Assembly: GCF_000189635.1 (NCBI RefSeq)
Contig: NW_002476149.1
Coordinates: forward strand, 1 to 64,000
Source: Tetrahymena thermophila SB210
Lineage: Eukaryota > Ciliophora > Oligohymenophorea > Hymenostomatida > Tetrahymenidae
DNA: 64,000 nucleotides
Direction of reading: 5' to 3'
Shown here: positions 49,953 to 63,400 of the stretch, in pieces
Numbering within the stretch: the first letter of the stretch is position 1
Layout: each line of letters opens with the position of its first letter
Notes under the pieces: model-generated
What the model was told of the DNA's origin: nothing
Database searches by the model: none
Seen by the model: the letters and a program-made list of their open reading frames with translations, nothing else
Position numbers and translations under genes: made by a program

Positions 49953-52900
49953 TCAGATATATTTTTCATATTAGAGCTCTTCTTGATTTAATCTTTCATC
50001 GTTTGAGATTAATTTGTTTGAGGACATTAGCTTATCTAAGAAATTTCTCCATAACTATTTATTTTAATAAAATATTATTCAATAAAAGTTTACTTAGAAT
50101 ATAAAAATACTGTTAGTGTTGTTAACTGCTTGTCCCAAGAATTGAGTAAAGAAGTTGACATTTCAACTAATTCAACTTCAGAATCCCAATTAATCTTCTC
50201 ATTTAAATACTTCAAACAAAAAACTTTTCTCTTTTTTTAAATGTAAAATAAAATAAAAATATTTATTTGAATAAGCTAAAAATATTTTATTACCATATCT
50301 TAAACATTCTTTTCAAATAATTAATTTATTTTTGAAATTTAATCAATAGAAGTACGGAAAGCTTAGAAAAGTTATTCATTAAATAGTCTTGAGTTGGTTC
50401 CATGAGTGTTAAGAGTGTATTTAAGATTTTGTTCTATTTACTTTTTGAGCGTTTCATCTCCTCTAAAGAAGGTCATTAAGCAAATAACAATTAAATTTGT
50501 TAAATTTATTAGCTCTGAAGTATTTTATTTTTACATAAGACAATCAATATTAAAGCATCCTTTCAACAATTGAACTTATAGCATATAATTTGTACCCTAG
50601 GATAAGCGTACTGCAATCAAGCTGTTTTTAGAAATATAAGGGTTCATGTCTTTTAAACATAATTGAATAGCTCCCAAACTCTTTAAAACTTCAGGATAGG
50701 ATTCAATTTTCTCAAATTTTTTGAGTATCATTTCGAATTCTTTTTAGCAGTGTAAAATTTTCTAATGAGCTTCTTTCAAAAGATTATACTCACTTATTTG
50801 GGATTCATTCATGTTTAAGTAAGAAGGGATTCTACAAACTTTTTCTAATTGTTGGAAGAAAATCTCTATACCATTGTCAAAATTGCTAGGATCTCTAAGC
50901 TCTGCCTTGATACTTTCTAACTCAGGATCCTTAATCATTTGTATTAAAATATCCCTGATTCCATAATGCTTAAAATCTTCTAAGTTGATCAAGAAATTCT
51001 AAAAGTTAGTAAGTTCAATTATGCATTAAAGAGAATCTTTGTTTTTTAATATTGCAGCCTACCTTTTAGTGATTTCTTGTTGTAATTTTCTCTTAAATGG
51101 CTCTAAAGCATTTAAAACCTTTTATCTATCAATGTTATCAAAAAATTCCTTGTCTCTCTAGTTGACTATTTCTTAAAGCTAAGGTGGAACTATTGTATTT
51201 GCTTTATAGTCAGTTTTATGAATTTTATTTCTATAGAAAAGACAGCATGCATTCTTAGTTGAGTCTGGCTTTCCGTAAGCTTCAAATAACAAATCTTCTT
51301 CATTAGCCTCTGTAACAGTGCTATCATTGTATTTAAACCACTTCTATTTTTATTCGTTCCATATGTAGCAGTAATAATGACCTGAATCTAATTACAAATT
51401 AAAATAATTTTAATATTTTTAAAAATGTAAATAATTTTTTTAAAATTTAATTTTATTGTTTTTAATTCTATAAATTTTAAAACAATTTTTTAAATTTTAT
51501 TGATTTTATATTTTATTTAGTAATAGTTTGGAAAAGTTTAATTGTTAATTACCTGCTGTTCCTTCATGCATTAAGATTGAGAAAAGCTCATATATATTCT
51601 TTTTAGACTTTCTGTATAATTGCCAACGCTCTTTTCTTAGCTTTTCTAGCTTTTCAGAAAGGCTCTCAGTTTGTTTAGTTATTTAGTTCTTATAATTGTT
51701 AAGAATCTAAATTGTAGTTTTTAACTCCTGTTAAGAACATGAAAGCAATCCAAAGAATCCTGTTGCTTAATCTAATTCCATCTAAAATAAAAAAAATATT
51801 TTTTCAAAGAAAAATAAGAAAATTGATTTTTTTTTATATAAATACTACATCGTATTCGTCTATGTCAATGAAGTCATCTTGCTACTACAACTATTGTTAT
51901 TTCTATAAAAATTATAAGATGTTTTCAAAGCAAGACTCTAATTATATAGGAGCGCAGTTAGGATTTTAGCACTATTTAAGTTTTTCTTCAATTTTCTTGA
52001 TTTACCTATTCAATTTGTTTATTTAATCTAGGTCTTCAGTCCTTAAGGTACCTTCCAGTTAGTCATCTTAAACACAGAAATTTGTCAAATTCAACTCTTT
52101 TTCGAAGTAAAATTAGTTGTTAAGTTTGACAGTACGTAAATTTTTCCTATCAAAGTCTAAGCGATTAATGCAGAAATTAAGAATTTAAGGAGCTTTCTTA
52201 AACTTATTTTCAATCTTTGCCTTTGTTTTGCAGCCCTGTTAATTTAATCAAAAAATAATTAATTTAATCACTTTTAAATTGAAAATATTTTATTTACAGA
52301 TTAAAGTTCATAGTCTGGAATTTCAAAAATTTAAGAAGCCTCAAGTGCTTTGTACAAATCACCGTGCTTTACTTCCAAACTAACTATACCCTGTACGTAT
52401 TCATTAAATTTTTTTAATTCATTATTTCCTTCATTGTAAGTAATGCACTCTTGAACTTTACCATAAAATAGCTCAGTCATAGGATTATAGTTCTTTTATT
52501 ATGAGACTAGCTATTTCTTCTTATCTTCTTCAAGCTTATTTGTGAAAAAATCTTATTTTAAGTTGATAGACATGAGCTAACTTAAGAATAAGCTGCTTTA
52601 TTAGGGTAAATTTTTCAGTTCTGACTCACTTATATTGTATAACTTAGAGAAACTTTTTTCTAAAATTTCAAAAATGGAATTTTAAAACTCCCAAAAATCA
52701 TTTTCTTCACCAATTTTAAATACTTCTCCATTAAACTCCCTTAAACTCTCAAAAAGCTCTTTAGGGTTTTGGAAGGACTTTTAGCCTTTCAGCAAGCATG
52801 AAAAGAGAATTTAGAATTATTTTGTCAAATTGACATATTTTTATCTTTCTTCATCTTAAATACTTGATTAGTTTTCAGGTTACTTCATATTTAAATCAAT

Positions 52901-53579
52901 GCTAAGAATAATCTCTCTGAGTTCTTTGATACTAAAGAGAGTCTGGATAACTACATTAAAATAGCAGGCTTTTTTATAGAAATAGTTTTAATTTCAAAAT
53001 TTTACTGATGATAAAAGAATTTTTAAAAGAAGAATACAAAGCATTATATATTCTATCAACTTAAGAAAGTTTTAAATAATATAGTTTATCTTCTCATTTT
53101 AGAATATCATTTTAAAGAGTTGCTTGTTTCTAAATTAATTAAAAATTTTAGAATATTAAACTTACTTCTTCCTAAGTTGAAAAGCCCTGCGGGATGGTCT
53201 CCTTTTCTTATATATTCTTCTGTGTTTGCTTCACTTGTAAAAGATCTAAGTGAAAGTCTGATAGCTTATTAAATTTGCGAGTCTTCTTTACTATCTTTGA
53301 TTATGTTTTATTATGGGACTTTACCTTATCTTTTTAAATGAATATTTTTTAGAAATAATAAATCAAGCATATGAATATTGCTATATTAGTATATTAGTTA
53401 TATAAAAAAATAGTTAATTACTCTTGCTATATTCTTATCAATTCATTAAGCATTAAGTTGTGTCTATGGTTTGTATTCTTCCAAGCTTCCCAAATATTTT
53501 TTTTGTCAAATCCCATATCGCTAAAGTAATTCAGCACGTTTTAAAAAGAATCTTAAGATCTGAACAATGAATCAGCCAT
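49953..53579 (-). CDS. Ubiquitin-specific protease, USP25/USP28-like
   Basis: Eight exons, descending: 53579-53422, 53329-53166, 52968-52298, 52235-51849, 51781-51553, 51387-50294, 50230-50111, 50054-49953; 974 aa. USPs are Cys proteases that remove ubiquitin. Residues 1-52 (NVLNYFSDMGFDKKNIWEAW) look like a UBA domain. A ubiquitin-interacting motif follows (DSQIQQAIRLSLRSF). The Cys box GLFNLGRTCYFNVVIQTLF puts the catalytic Cys near 109. The His box is LMHEGTADSGHYYCYIW with His near 540, then WFKYNDSTVT. A helical insertion between the boxes and the UBA-UIM order match USP25/USP28. The ~400-residue C-terminus is helical. The canonical Asn in GNTCY is Arg here (GRTCY), which sits at the oxyanion-hole position, so activity should be tested. 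Phases agree at all seven junctions. Confidence 0.92.
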
Positions 53580-54325
53580 TTTTACGATTTTTATGTCTAA
53601 AAAATAGTTAGTTTTTTATATTTTGTAATTTGTAATTTTTGTAGAAGAGCTTGCTATTCTAACTATTTTATTAAAAGTTTACCTTTATTTCTTTCTAAAA
53701 ATAATTACAAAAGTTAATTATTGTAGAGGCTTAATTCTATTAATCTTAGAAAACAGATGAAGAATATTGATGTTTCTTATAGACTGAATCTATCTATTTA
53801 TTGTTTCTTCTCATTCTAATAAAGTAGAAACTATATATATCAATTACCCTAATTTTAAATATTGTTTAATAAACGAAAATCTAAATTGCTTAGATTTTGA
53901 CAACTCAATCTATTCTATAAGTTGAATTGTATCAGTAATGCATTTTAGAATAATTTAATTAATATCTCAATTCACATTCCATTTTATTAAATTATTTTTT
54001 TTATTAAAATAGAAAAAAGTTAATTAAAATAAATTATTTAGTTTTTAAAAACTATGTTATGAAGAATAAAATATTTTAACTTCATTTAATAACTATTTTT
54101 CTTACAAAAGAAAATTGTTATTCCTACTTTTAGATGTTTTCTCAATGTAGGAATAAATTTAAAAAGCAAATTAGAAATAAATCGTCTAGTTAGCTTGTTA
54201 AATGAGTTATATTGGATACAAAATTACTTTTCTTTGAAATAAGATTAAAATAAAACTCACAATATAATTATTATTAAACATTAGCATTATTATTAACTTA
54301 TATACTCAAATTTATAACAACTATA
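53580..54325. other. Divergent intergenic region
   Basis: About 750 A+T-rich bases upstream of the USP (minus) and NSUN2 (plus) genes. No element recognised. Confidence 0.55.
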
Positions 54326-57162
54326 ATGGGAAGAAAAGGTGGTCATAAGAGAAGATTCAAAAATAAAAATAACTAAGGTTAAGACGGTTACAAAAAGTTT
54401 AAGGGGGATGATGGTTACAATGAATGGTATTACGATCATCCAATCTTTGAAGCATATTACAAAGTAACATTATGATTTTATTTTTTAGAGAACATTTCTA
54501 TTGAAAACTTAGATAAAGCTAATTAGTTTATAAATGCCAATCTAATGTGTTAAAATATTTATTCTTTAATTAGCTTTAACTTGAAGAAGCCTATTTTAAA
54601 GAAAAACCAGAAGAATTCACTCTTTTCTGGAATATGATGAAAGAAAAACTCCCAGTCGTTTTCAGAATCAATAAGCTCACTCCTAATTACTAAGTCTTCC
54701 TCGATAACTTAAAAGATAAGGATTTTATCAAGAAATTTATTGAAGAAAAGAGAAAATAATTAGAGCAATAAGGAAAGGCTCCAACTGAAGGTTAATAATA
54801 AAAGGAATAGGAAGGTGAAGCTATTGAAGAAGAAGAACAAGAAGCTGAAAAGGAAGCTGAAGAATAATAAAATGAAGATGAAGGTAATGGAGAAGGTGAA
54901 GAAGAAGAAGATGATGAAGACGAAGCAGACTAAAAGGAAGGAGATGATAAGAAGGGAGAAAACAACACTAAGACCTTTGAAAAGTTTGAATTTAGCCAAG
55001 AAGAAATCGATACTCTTTAAATTAACAATATTAAGTTCTATCCTGATGAATTAGTTTGGTAGATTAATTGCAACAGAACCTAATTGAAAAAATCATAATT
55101 ACTCAAGGAGTTCCATAAGTATATTTAAAGAGCTAACGATTCAGGTTTAATTTCTAGATAAGAATTAGTTTCAATGCTTCCTCCACTTTTACTTGATGTG
55201 AAGCCTGACGATATTATTTTTGATATGTGTGCTGCTCCAGGTAATAATAACTTTAAAAGCTTAATTTAAATAAAATAGATTGATAGATATTTCGGGAGAT
55301 AACATTATTCACAAATAAAATTTTTATTTATTTATAATCGCAATAGATAAAAACATTTATTTAATTTAAAAATAAATTTTATATGAATAAATGAATAAAG
55401 AAATTATTTTTTCTCAAAAGAAGATTCGCTCAATTTAAATAAAATTAATGAGTTAGCATATTTTTCAATAATAAGTAAAATTTATAAAAAAAAGGATCTA
55501 AAACTGCTTAGCTTCTTGAATTAATGTACACTTAGGGAGGTATTAACACTAAGGGTGCTGTTGTTGCTAACGATGTAGACTAAAAAAGAGCCTACTTACT
55601 TACTCATCAAGTTTGTAGAATCAATCCTAGTGGTTTAGTTGTTATTAACCATCCTGCTCAATTCTTCCCTACTCTTTAGGACCCCACATCAAATTAAGCT
55701 TATGATTAGAAATTCTATTTTGACAAAGTTCAAGCTGATGTCCCTTGCTCTGGAGATGGTGCCACAAGAAAAATTCCCACATAATGGAGAAACTGGAATA
55801 CCAGAGATGGTCAAGTACTCCATCCTCTTCAATTAGCTATTTTGTAAAGAGCTTTAACTCTCTGTAAAGTTGGTGGATATGTTCTTTACTCTACTTGTTC
55901 TATCAACCCTATTGAAGATGAAGCTGTTATAACTGAAGCTTTCCGTAGAGCTAGTTAAGGATCTATTGAATTAATTGATATTCACACTAAATTCCCAGAA
56001 CTTAAAGGAAGAAGAGGTTTATCAAAGTGGACTGTCTGCTCTTCAACTAAAAAGCACCCTGGACATGTAATTTACTTATTTAAAAAAAATTGTTAACATT
56101 TTATTAAAAAATATTGATAGGATTAAGAAAAGAAGGAAACTGTAGCTGATTGGTTAAAAATTTATGACAACTTTGAATCTATCGAAAAAAATGATAAGCT
56201 TGCATAATTCGTTAGAGACTCTATGTTCCCTGAACCTGAAGATAAAATGACTAATGAAATTAAAATTTAAAACACCATGCGTATTCTTCCTCATGATTAA
56301 GACACTGGTGGTTTTTACTTAGCCTTAATCAAGAAGAACTCTTTGATCAATTGGAGCAAGAAGGGATTACCTAAGACTGCTGGCTCTAATAATGAAGAAT
56401 AATCTGCTTAATAGCAACAAGAGCAACCCGCTTAATAATAAGTTGTTGATGATTATATTCCTGATGCTAGTGAAATACCCAAAGAAGCTGAAAGCCTTTA
56501 AAACGTAGAAGGAGATGCCCAAGATGGTAAGAAAAATAACAAAAATAAAGAACCAGTTCAAAAAGAAAATTTTGTAACCATTCCCGAAGAAGATTGGTAA
56601 AATATAAAAGAAAACTACGGTATTGAAGGTATTGATTAGTCTTTATTCGTAGTTAACACTATTGGAAAGTAAAAGGTTGTTAGATTAATTACTGAAGGTG
56701 CCAAAAAATTCAATGACTGTGATGTTAAAGGTAAGATTATATATTTGAATTGATTCTATATTTATAACAATTATTTATTGTTTAGGTGTTGTTAACAAAG
56801 TTAACATGGGTACAAAGGCTTTTGAGAGATCAAGAGAAACTTTCTAGGGAATTTAATGCAGATTTAGAATTTGCTAAGATTCTGTAAATTTAATTGCTCC
56901 TTACATGAGCAAGAGAAAAATAGTTGTTTCTGAAGATGACTTTAAGTTCTTCGTTTAAAATAAAAACGCTAAGTATACTGAAATGCCTAATTAAAAATTA
57001 AAAGAAGAAATTGCTTAATTAGGCCAAGGATCTATTATCCTTCACTGCCCTACCTACAATGATAATCTTGTCTGTTAGAACTTCCATCAATCTGTAAATA
57101 TCATGATTAGTAAGGAAATAACAGAATCATTCAAAATTAGATATCTCAAATAATTATTCTGA
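54326..57162 (+). CDS. NSUN2: RNA cytosine-C5 methyltransferase, NSUN2/Trm4
   Basis: Five exons: 54326-54463, 54574-55240, 55495-56066, 56121-56730, 56786-57162; 787 aa. NSUN2/Trm4 methylates C5 of cytosines in tRNA (positions 34 and 48-50) and other RNAs in the nucleus. The start MGRKGGHKRRFKNKN is basic. The family PUA-like and Rossmann parts include RINKLTPN, SRQELVSMLPPLLL, DMCAAPGSKT (SAM site), ANDVDQKRAYLL, DVPCSGDG (Cys near 353) and LYSTCSINPIEDEAV (catalytic Cys near 403). RILPHDQDTGGFYLALIKK matches the human C-terminal core. A ~70-residue acidic insertion sits between the PUA-like start and the SRQE motif (EEEEDDEDEADQKEG), absent from human NSUN2. The C-terminal third is ordered but lacks a motif I know. 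Confidence 0.95.
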
Positions 57163-57512
57163 TTTAATAAATATAAAATTGGTTTGAGTTAAATACCTTC
57201 TTTAATGTAGTGTATGTGTTTATGTACATAATGAGTTAATTTTTATATTTTTTATGCTTAATTATGAATCCAATTTAAGTAGAAAAGCTAATGAATTAAT
57301 ATTTTAATGATAAACAAGGCCATTTTTGCATTGTAAAAAGTTCTTTTATATTTTATGTGTATGCATAGTAGAATAACTAAAAGTATAAGAGAAGCAAGAA
57401 AAGATTTCTAGAATTTTAAAAACCAAACTTTTGTATCTTTTATATTTAATTAATATTGAGATTGTGCAAGATTTTTAAGGAGTATTAACTATACTATATT
57501 TAATTATTTATT
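57163..57512 (+). other. Intergenic region
   Basis: 350 A+T-rich bases between tandem plus-strand genes; presumably terminator of NSUN2 and promoter of the next gene. Nothing else seen. Confidence 0.5.
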
Positions 57513-59435
57513 ATGAAAAGAATTTTGAGACATAGCTTTAGAAATTCCATATTAAAATTAGGTAGGGCTGAGCCCTAGGAGCCTAAATCTGCTGGAGGAT
57601 TTTAGTAGACATTAAAAAGTATATTCGGATCTAATAATTAGGACTAAATCATGTCAGAAGATCAAATAAGAAGTGATTAGGAAAAGAAATTATAGTAGCA
57701 ATATTTTGAAATGGCTAAATAAATTCAAACAATGCAGTAAGATAATGAATAATTAAAAACAAATTTAGCTGCTATATATCAAGATATAAAATAAACTATT
57801 GAGTAATCGTATGAGAATAAATCTGTTTAAGCTATCTTGGATTTAGTACCACCTAAATCTCTATGCCATTTTGCTATTGAGCAATTCATTGGAAGCATAA
57901 GTCAGTATATTATTTTAAAAAAAGAATTAATAATTGATATGAAATAACTACTTAGCTAAAATTATTTATTTAAAAAAAAAAAGCAAATCCTAAAAATGAG
58001 AATGTCATGAATAAATTTTTGGATCAAGCTTTGAAAAACTGTAAAACTGATTTAGACAAACTAGAGGTTGAATATTACACTGTATATTTAAGAAAGCTTT
58101 AAGCAATATAATCTGGAAATTAATAAGAATTTGAGAAATGTAATGCTAGAATGGTCGAACTTTGTGACAAGGAACACCCAACTGCAATGGTAACATAATT
58201 ATGTTAGTTATCAAATAATTTTTATAAAAATTATCTTATTTCTAGCATCTAACTGCAAAAGAAATGTACAAAGTAGCTTTAAATATTGTTAATGGAAAGT
58301 AGAAGAAGAACAAAAAGGTTTTAATTACTGAAGCAAGCATGCTGTAATAAATTTTTTAAGACAAAATTGCTTTTATATTAAATTAAAAAATTAGGAGTGA
58401 GGTGCTTATTTAGTTATTATTTTTGAAAATACTCTAACTCCTTTAAAAATTTAATTAAATTGCTATAAAATTAATTATACACAAATAAAAATATTTTTGT
58501 CTAATTCAAAAGGTTCGATGTGGCATCTTAAAACGGTTCATATCACTCTTTTTACTATTTAGGTGAATTAGCTGAATAGGGTGAACTTAAAGGTGGATTT
58601 GATTTAAAATATGCTTACGAATGCTTCTTGATTGCAGCTAGCTTTGATAGTCCAAAGGCTTACTTTAAACTAGCACAATAGTATAGAAATATTTATTTAT
58701 TTATTTATAGAATTATTAGGATAGATATATATAATTATTTTTTCGGTTTTATAAGTTAAATTGTATTTTTAATAAAATTCTTGATACTCTTAAAATCTAT
58801 CTGACTAAACATTATTATTTTAGCCATAAAAAAGGTACTGTTTGTGAAAAAAATGATGAGTTAGTTTATTATTACACCAAAAAAGCAGCAGAACTTGGCT
58901 TAGTAGAGGCCCAGCACAATTTAGGTTGCATGTATATGGAAAAATAAATAATCCCTTATGATTCTGTAAAAGCTTTAGCTTGGTTTACATAGGCTGCTGC
59001 TGCAGGATTTCACCATTCAATGGTAAATAAAATGCATATATTTATAAAAAATTTAATTTTTTCTTCGTAATTTAGTATTTAAAACGAAAAAATATTTGAT
59101 AATATAAAAATAAATTTCGTTTAATACGCTGGCAATATTTTCAAATATTTAAAAAATTGATGTATTTTATATCAGAATTCAAAAAAATTAATTTTTATTT
59201 CTATTTTTGAAATAAATTAAAGTATAACGCTGCACGACTTTATTTGGAAGGAGGTGAGGATGGGAAAGTAAAAGTTAACATGTAAGCTGGTTTGGTTTGG
59301 CTAGAAGCTCTGTAAAAAAACGGAACTATAAATGTGGATAGTAAAATTGAAGAAGTTGTTTAGGTAATTGAGTAAATTAAGAGAGATAGAAGAAAAAGAC
59401 TAAGAAACAAGGCCCTTAATTAAAAAGAAGAATGA
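57513..59435 (+). CDS. Sel1-like repeat protein, probably mitochondrial, 423 aa
   Basis: Six exons: 57513-57900, 57984-58189, 58246-58343, 58513-58680, 58824-59022, 59223-59435. It begins MKRILRHSFRNSILKLGRAE, an arginine-rich amphipathic start typical of a mitochondrial presequence. A coiled coil follows (about 60-110). Several Sel1 (TPR-like) repeats fill the second half: FYYLGELAEQG, ELGLVEAQHNLGCMYM, ALAWFTQAAAAGFHHSMYNAARLYLEGG. Such repeats are protein-binding scaffolds. The 5' donor at 57901 is GTCAGT rather than GTA, and the 58344 donor was picked over an alternative at 58297 by sequence quality, so two junctions are less sure. The remaining donors are standard. Partner unknown. Confidence 0.82.
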
Positions 59436-60465
59436 TGATGATATTTAATAAGATATGCTAAATTTATAATTTGTGTGGCTTTAAATCAATAAATTTAGTT
59501 GAAAGAAAATGTTTGTATTTATTTGCATTTTTTAACACAAAAGAGGAACAAAAAAACAATAAGTATTTTAGCTTTAGTTCATTTTTTTATGAGAATTTTT
59601 AAGCTGTTTATTTTTTAAACTTGGATTGAATATAATTAATTCTGGCAAATATTATTTGCTTGTTTTTTATTTCTTAGAGAGCTTTTTATATGTGTTTTTT
59701 TAATGATTAAAATTTGAATATTTTAGGAAAATTATCAAATTACTTAGATAATTATTATTAATTAATAAATTTATGATTTTGATAAAGTTACAAACAAACA
59801 CAATATTTTTTAATATTTCTTGGTTTTAAATCACCAAAAAATTTTTTTCCAAAACTGTAAATTATTTCATAATTTATTATCTTTGCTAATTTAACAAGAA
59901 CATTTATAAGTCACAAATCAACCATATTTTTAATAAAAAAATGCTATTTTGAAGGAAAATTAACAAACATCTAAACCTAATTTTATGGCCATATTAATTA
60001 TAGTATTATCGTTAATTCTATGATTATTTTGTCTTATTTTTTTTTTATAGTACATTAGTACTTGAGAGTTTTTATCAAATATTTCTTTGTTTTGTATATG
60101 GATTTGATTGATTTATTTAGTAATGAATTATAAATTAGTTAAAAGCATTAGATGTGTTATGCTTGCTCTTATCATAAAAGTAGAGCATTTAAATAATTAT
60201 TGCATGCATGATTGCAAAAAATTTTATATCAAAAATATAAAGAAATTAGTAAATGATTTTCCTTATGGTTTTAAGTAGTAATCCATATAAATATAATTAA
60301 AAAATTAGTTTTTTTAATTTATTGATAATATTTGATATAAGGAGACTTATTGTATTTAAAAGAGCAACAATAAGTGAAGAAAATTAAAAGAAAGGACTGT
60401 GCATATTTTTTAAATTATCATTTTGAAATCGAATAGCAAGCTAGCTTCTTTTTAAAAAAATAAGT
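59436..60465. other. Intergenic region
   Basis: About 1.03 kb of A+T-rich DNA between co-directional genes. No RNA gene or ORF is supported. Confidence 0.55.
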
Positions 60466-63400
60466 ATGAAGCAGGAATCATTTCTGCAAGTTAAGAATAA
60501 CTTGCTAAACAGTCATTAAGCAATTAGCATACAAGAACTTAAATAAAAAGGTCCTAAAAACATAATAGATAATATTTAATACTCACTTTCAGATGATGAC
60601 TATGACGATTATCAGGAAGAGATAAATTATAAATATGCAAAAATTTTATAAATGGATTAGCAGTCAATAAGAACAAATCATTTTTTATAAGCTCCGTTAC
60701 ATACAAACAGATAAAATCACAGAAATAGTTATTTAGGCAAGTAATAGAACCCTAAGCCAAGAAGCAACACTCCAAGAAAAACAAACAACAATTAAGATGA
60801 TTTCAGCAAAGATTCTGAAAATGAAAAAGCTACTCAATAAAATTTTTTTTAGAAAAAGAAAAAGAAGCCAACAATAAAGAAGTCTTAAACACAAGAAGAA
60901 CAATAGATATAACAAATATAAGAAATAACCCCAAAGTCAAGCAATACCAATTAAAAAAAGCATAAAAATAGTTTAAAAAATATTATTCTGTCTTATATGG
61001 AGGAAACAAATGAATTAAATACTTCTCTAAATGATGTTGTTAATTTTAGAATTAGATCTTCAAGCTATGATGAAAAAACCTGTCTTTTTACATATATTAC
61101 TAATTTACAATCAAGTTTTCATAGAGCTATGTAGTTTAAAAGAGAGGTAAATAAATAAATACTCTTTTTCATTTATTATTTACTGTTCATATCAAACCGA
61201 TTTGTAAATTACTGTATATTGGTTTGTTTAATGGTTTTATTTACAATTTAGCACTCTAGCATAATTTTATTTGAAATTAAGAACAAATTGACGTATTTTC
61301 AAACGAACTCATATAGCATATAATATTTATATGTTAATTAACTTAAATTATTTTGAAATAACATAATATTTTAAAATAAAAATCATAGACCAATTTTGAA
61401 ATATTTGATTGCATCGAAGTTATCAGGTTTATATTAGTGACTTACTATGATTAGATGCCTCACCAAATAGTAATTTGTTCAATAAATATTTATAAATTAA
61501 ATAAATTCTATAGTTTAATGAAAAATTCTAAGTAGCTAAGACAAATTATAATTGAATTAAATTAAATTAGAATAGAATATTGTTATTGCATTCATTAAAT
61601 AAAATAACTTTTTAATTTAATTATAAAAGCACATTACTCTTAAAGAGCTGGTCAATATTATGATAGATTTTCTTGAGTTTAATACTATATATCTCAAGAA
61701 TGGGGGAGCTAAGCAATTATTAGATAGGTTAAATGAAAGTGAAAAAGTTTTTAAAAAGTATAGCTTGTTTTATAATAGCAATTAAAAAATGAGTGAAATT
61801 GATAATAGCCCTGAAAATAAAACAAAGATAAATTAAAATAGGATAGTTTCAAACCCAAATGTTTCAATTACAAAAGAATTAAGCAGTAACAGTCTAAATA
61901 CTCCACAAATATCAAAAACTTAAAAATCTAAGTTTTATTAGTATGAAGAGAATGAATGCTAAAGCTCTAAAAATGTAACAACAAAATCTCTAACTAAAAT
62001 AGTATAAGAATAGGAAATATAAGATAAATAATTCAGATTTGGCTTAAATGTTAATGGATAGAATTAAATATCAAATCAGGAAGAAAATTTAGGTTTGAAA
62101 CAATAAACGTCTTTAATTTCTATAGGAAGCTCTCCTTACACATAAAAGATCACTCCATCTCAAGTTTCTAGGTATAAGGAAGAAAGGAGATAAAGTTAGG
62201 AATCATCAAGCTCTCCTTTTCAAAGCTTATTCAAAAGAAAATCAATAAGCATTTAATCTTATCAAACATAAATTCAGAAGTAATTAATTAATCAATTGCA
62301 ATAACATTCAAACAAACAAAATCCATCTAAATTTAAAAAAAAAAATAGGATATATTACATCTCGAGATATATTTTTACCAAAGTAGGATATTTGCTTCAT
62401 TATTAAAAAATGCAAAATTATTTCTTTCGTGAGGAGGAAATAATGAAGGTTAAGTAACATTAAAAACTTCGACTATTACAACATAAGAGAACTACTTCAC
62501 TAGATCCTTACTAATCAGACTGTACTCCGTTATCATCAGATTCATTTTAAGCTATTCAGAGTCCCCAATCAACTTTTTCTCAAATCGGCAGTAAATTATT
62601 AATTGTTAAAGATTCTTTTTTATATTTAATTACAATCATTACTAGGTATGAGTCCTTTTTTAAACTCTCCTCTAAGCAGTAACAGTAGTGGTGCAAATTA
62701 AAAAGGCTCAAAAGAAGATTAATTTAATGTTACAATTCTTTATTAAAAAGTAAATGAAAATACTGACATTCATGATCAAAAGTACTAAGGCCTAATATAA
62801 ATTTTAAGTAACCAATCAATTTGATATTTAAATTCTAATAATAACTAAAGAAATTTACTTTGTTATTTAGGAAAAGTACGTCATCTAGAAAATGAAAATC
62901 ACATGCTTTCTAAAAAAGCTAAGGCTCTCTTTTATAACATAAAAATTTTAATTTTGGATTAGGAAGAAAACTTTATATAAAAAAGATAGTTTTTATTGCA
63001 CAAATTTTTTATTTGGAAAATGAAAAGATGGTACACTTAATATAAAAGATAAAAGACAGAGAGTAAAAAAATGTCTCTTTTTGTTAATTAATACAAGGAA
63101 AAGTAGGTTTGTAGAATATGTGATTAAAAAGTATTTCTTAAACACTTCAAGTATCACTCTCAGCTTTGCAAGGAAAGAGAAGAAATTAAAAAAGATCTTA
63201 AAATTAATATGAAATAAATTAATAGTGAAATGTTTTATTTTTTATAAAAATCAAGAAGTTTAGGAATTAAATGCTAGCTCTTGTAAAAAAAAATTGAAAA
63301 AATCTTTAAACTTCAAGAATAAAATATGGGAAAATAAATTTAAGTATTGAGAAGGAAGTCTTTTTAAACGTTTGCTGATGATAAAACAAATAAGGCAATT

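Noticed and set aside
54815..55054. Plus-strand Lys-rich ORF of 79 residues
   Set aside because: A +1 shadow of the Glu-rich part of NSUN2 exon 2.
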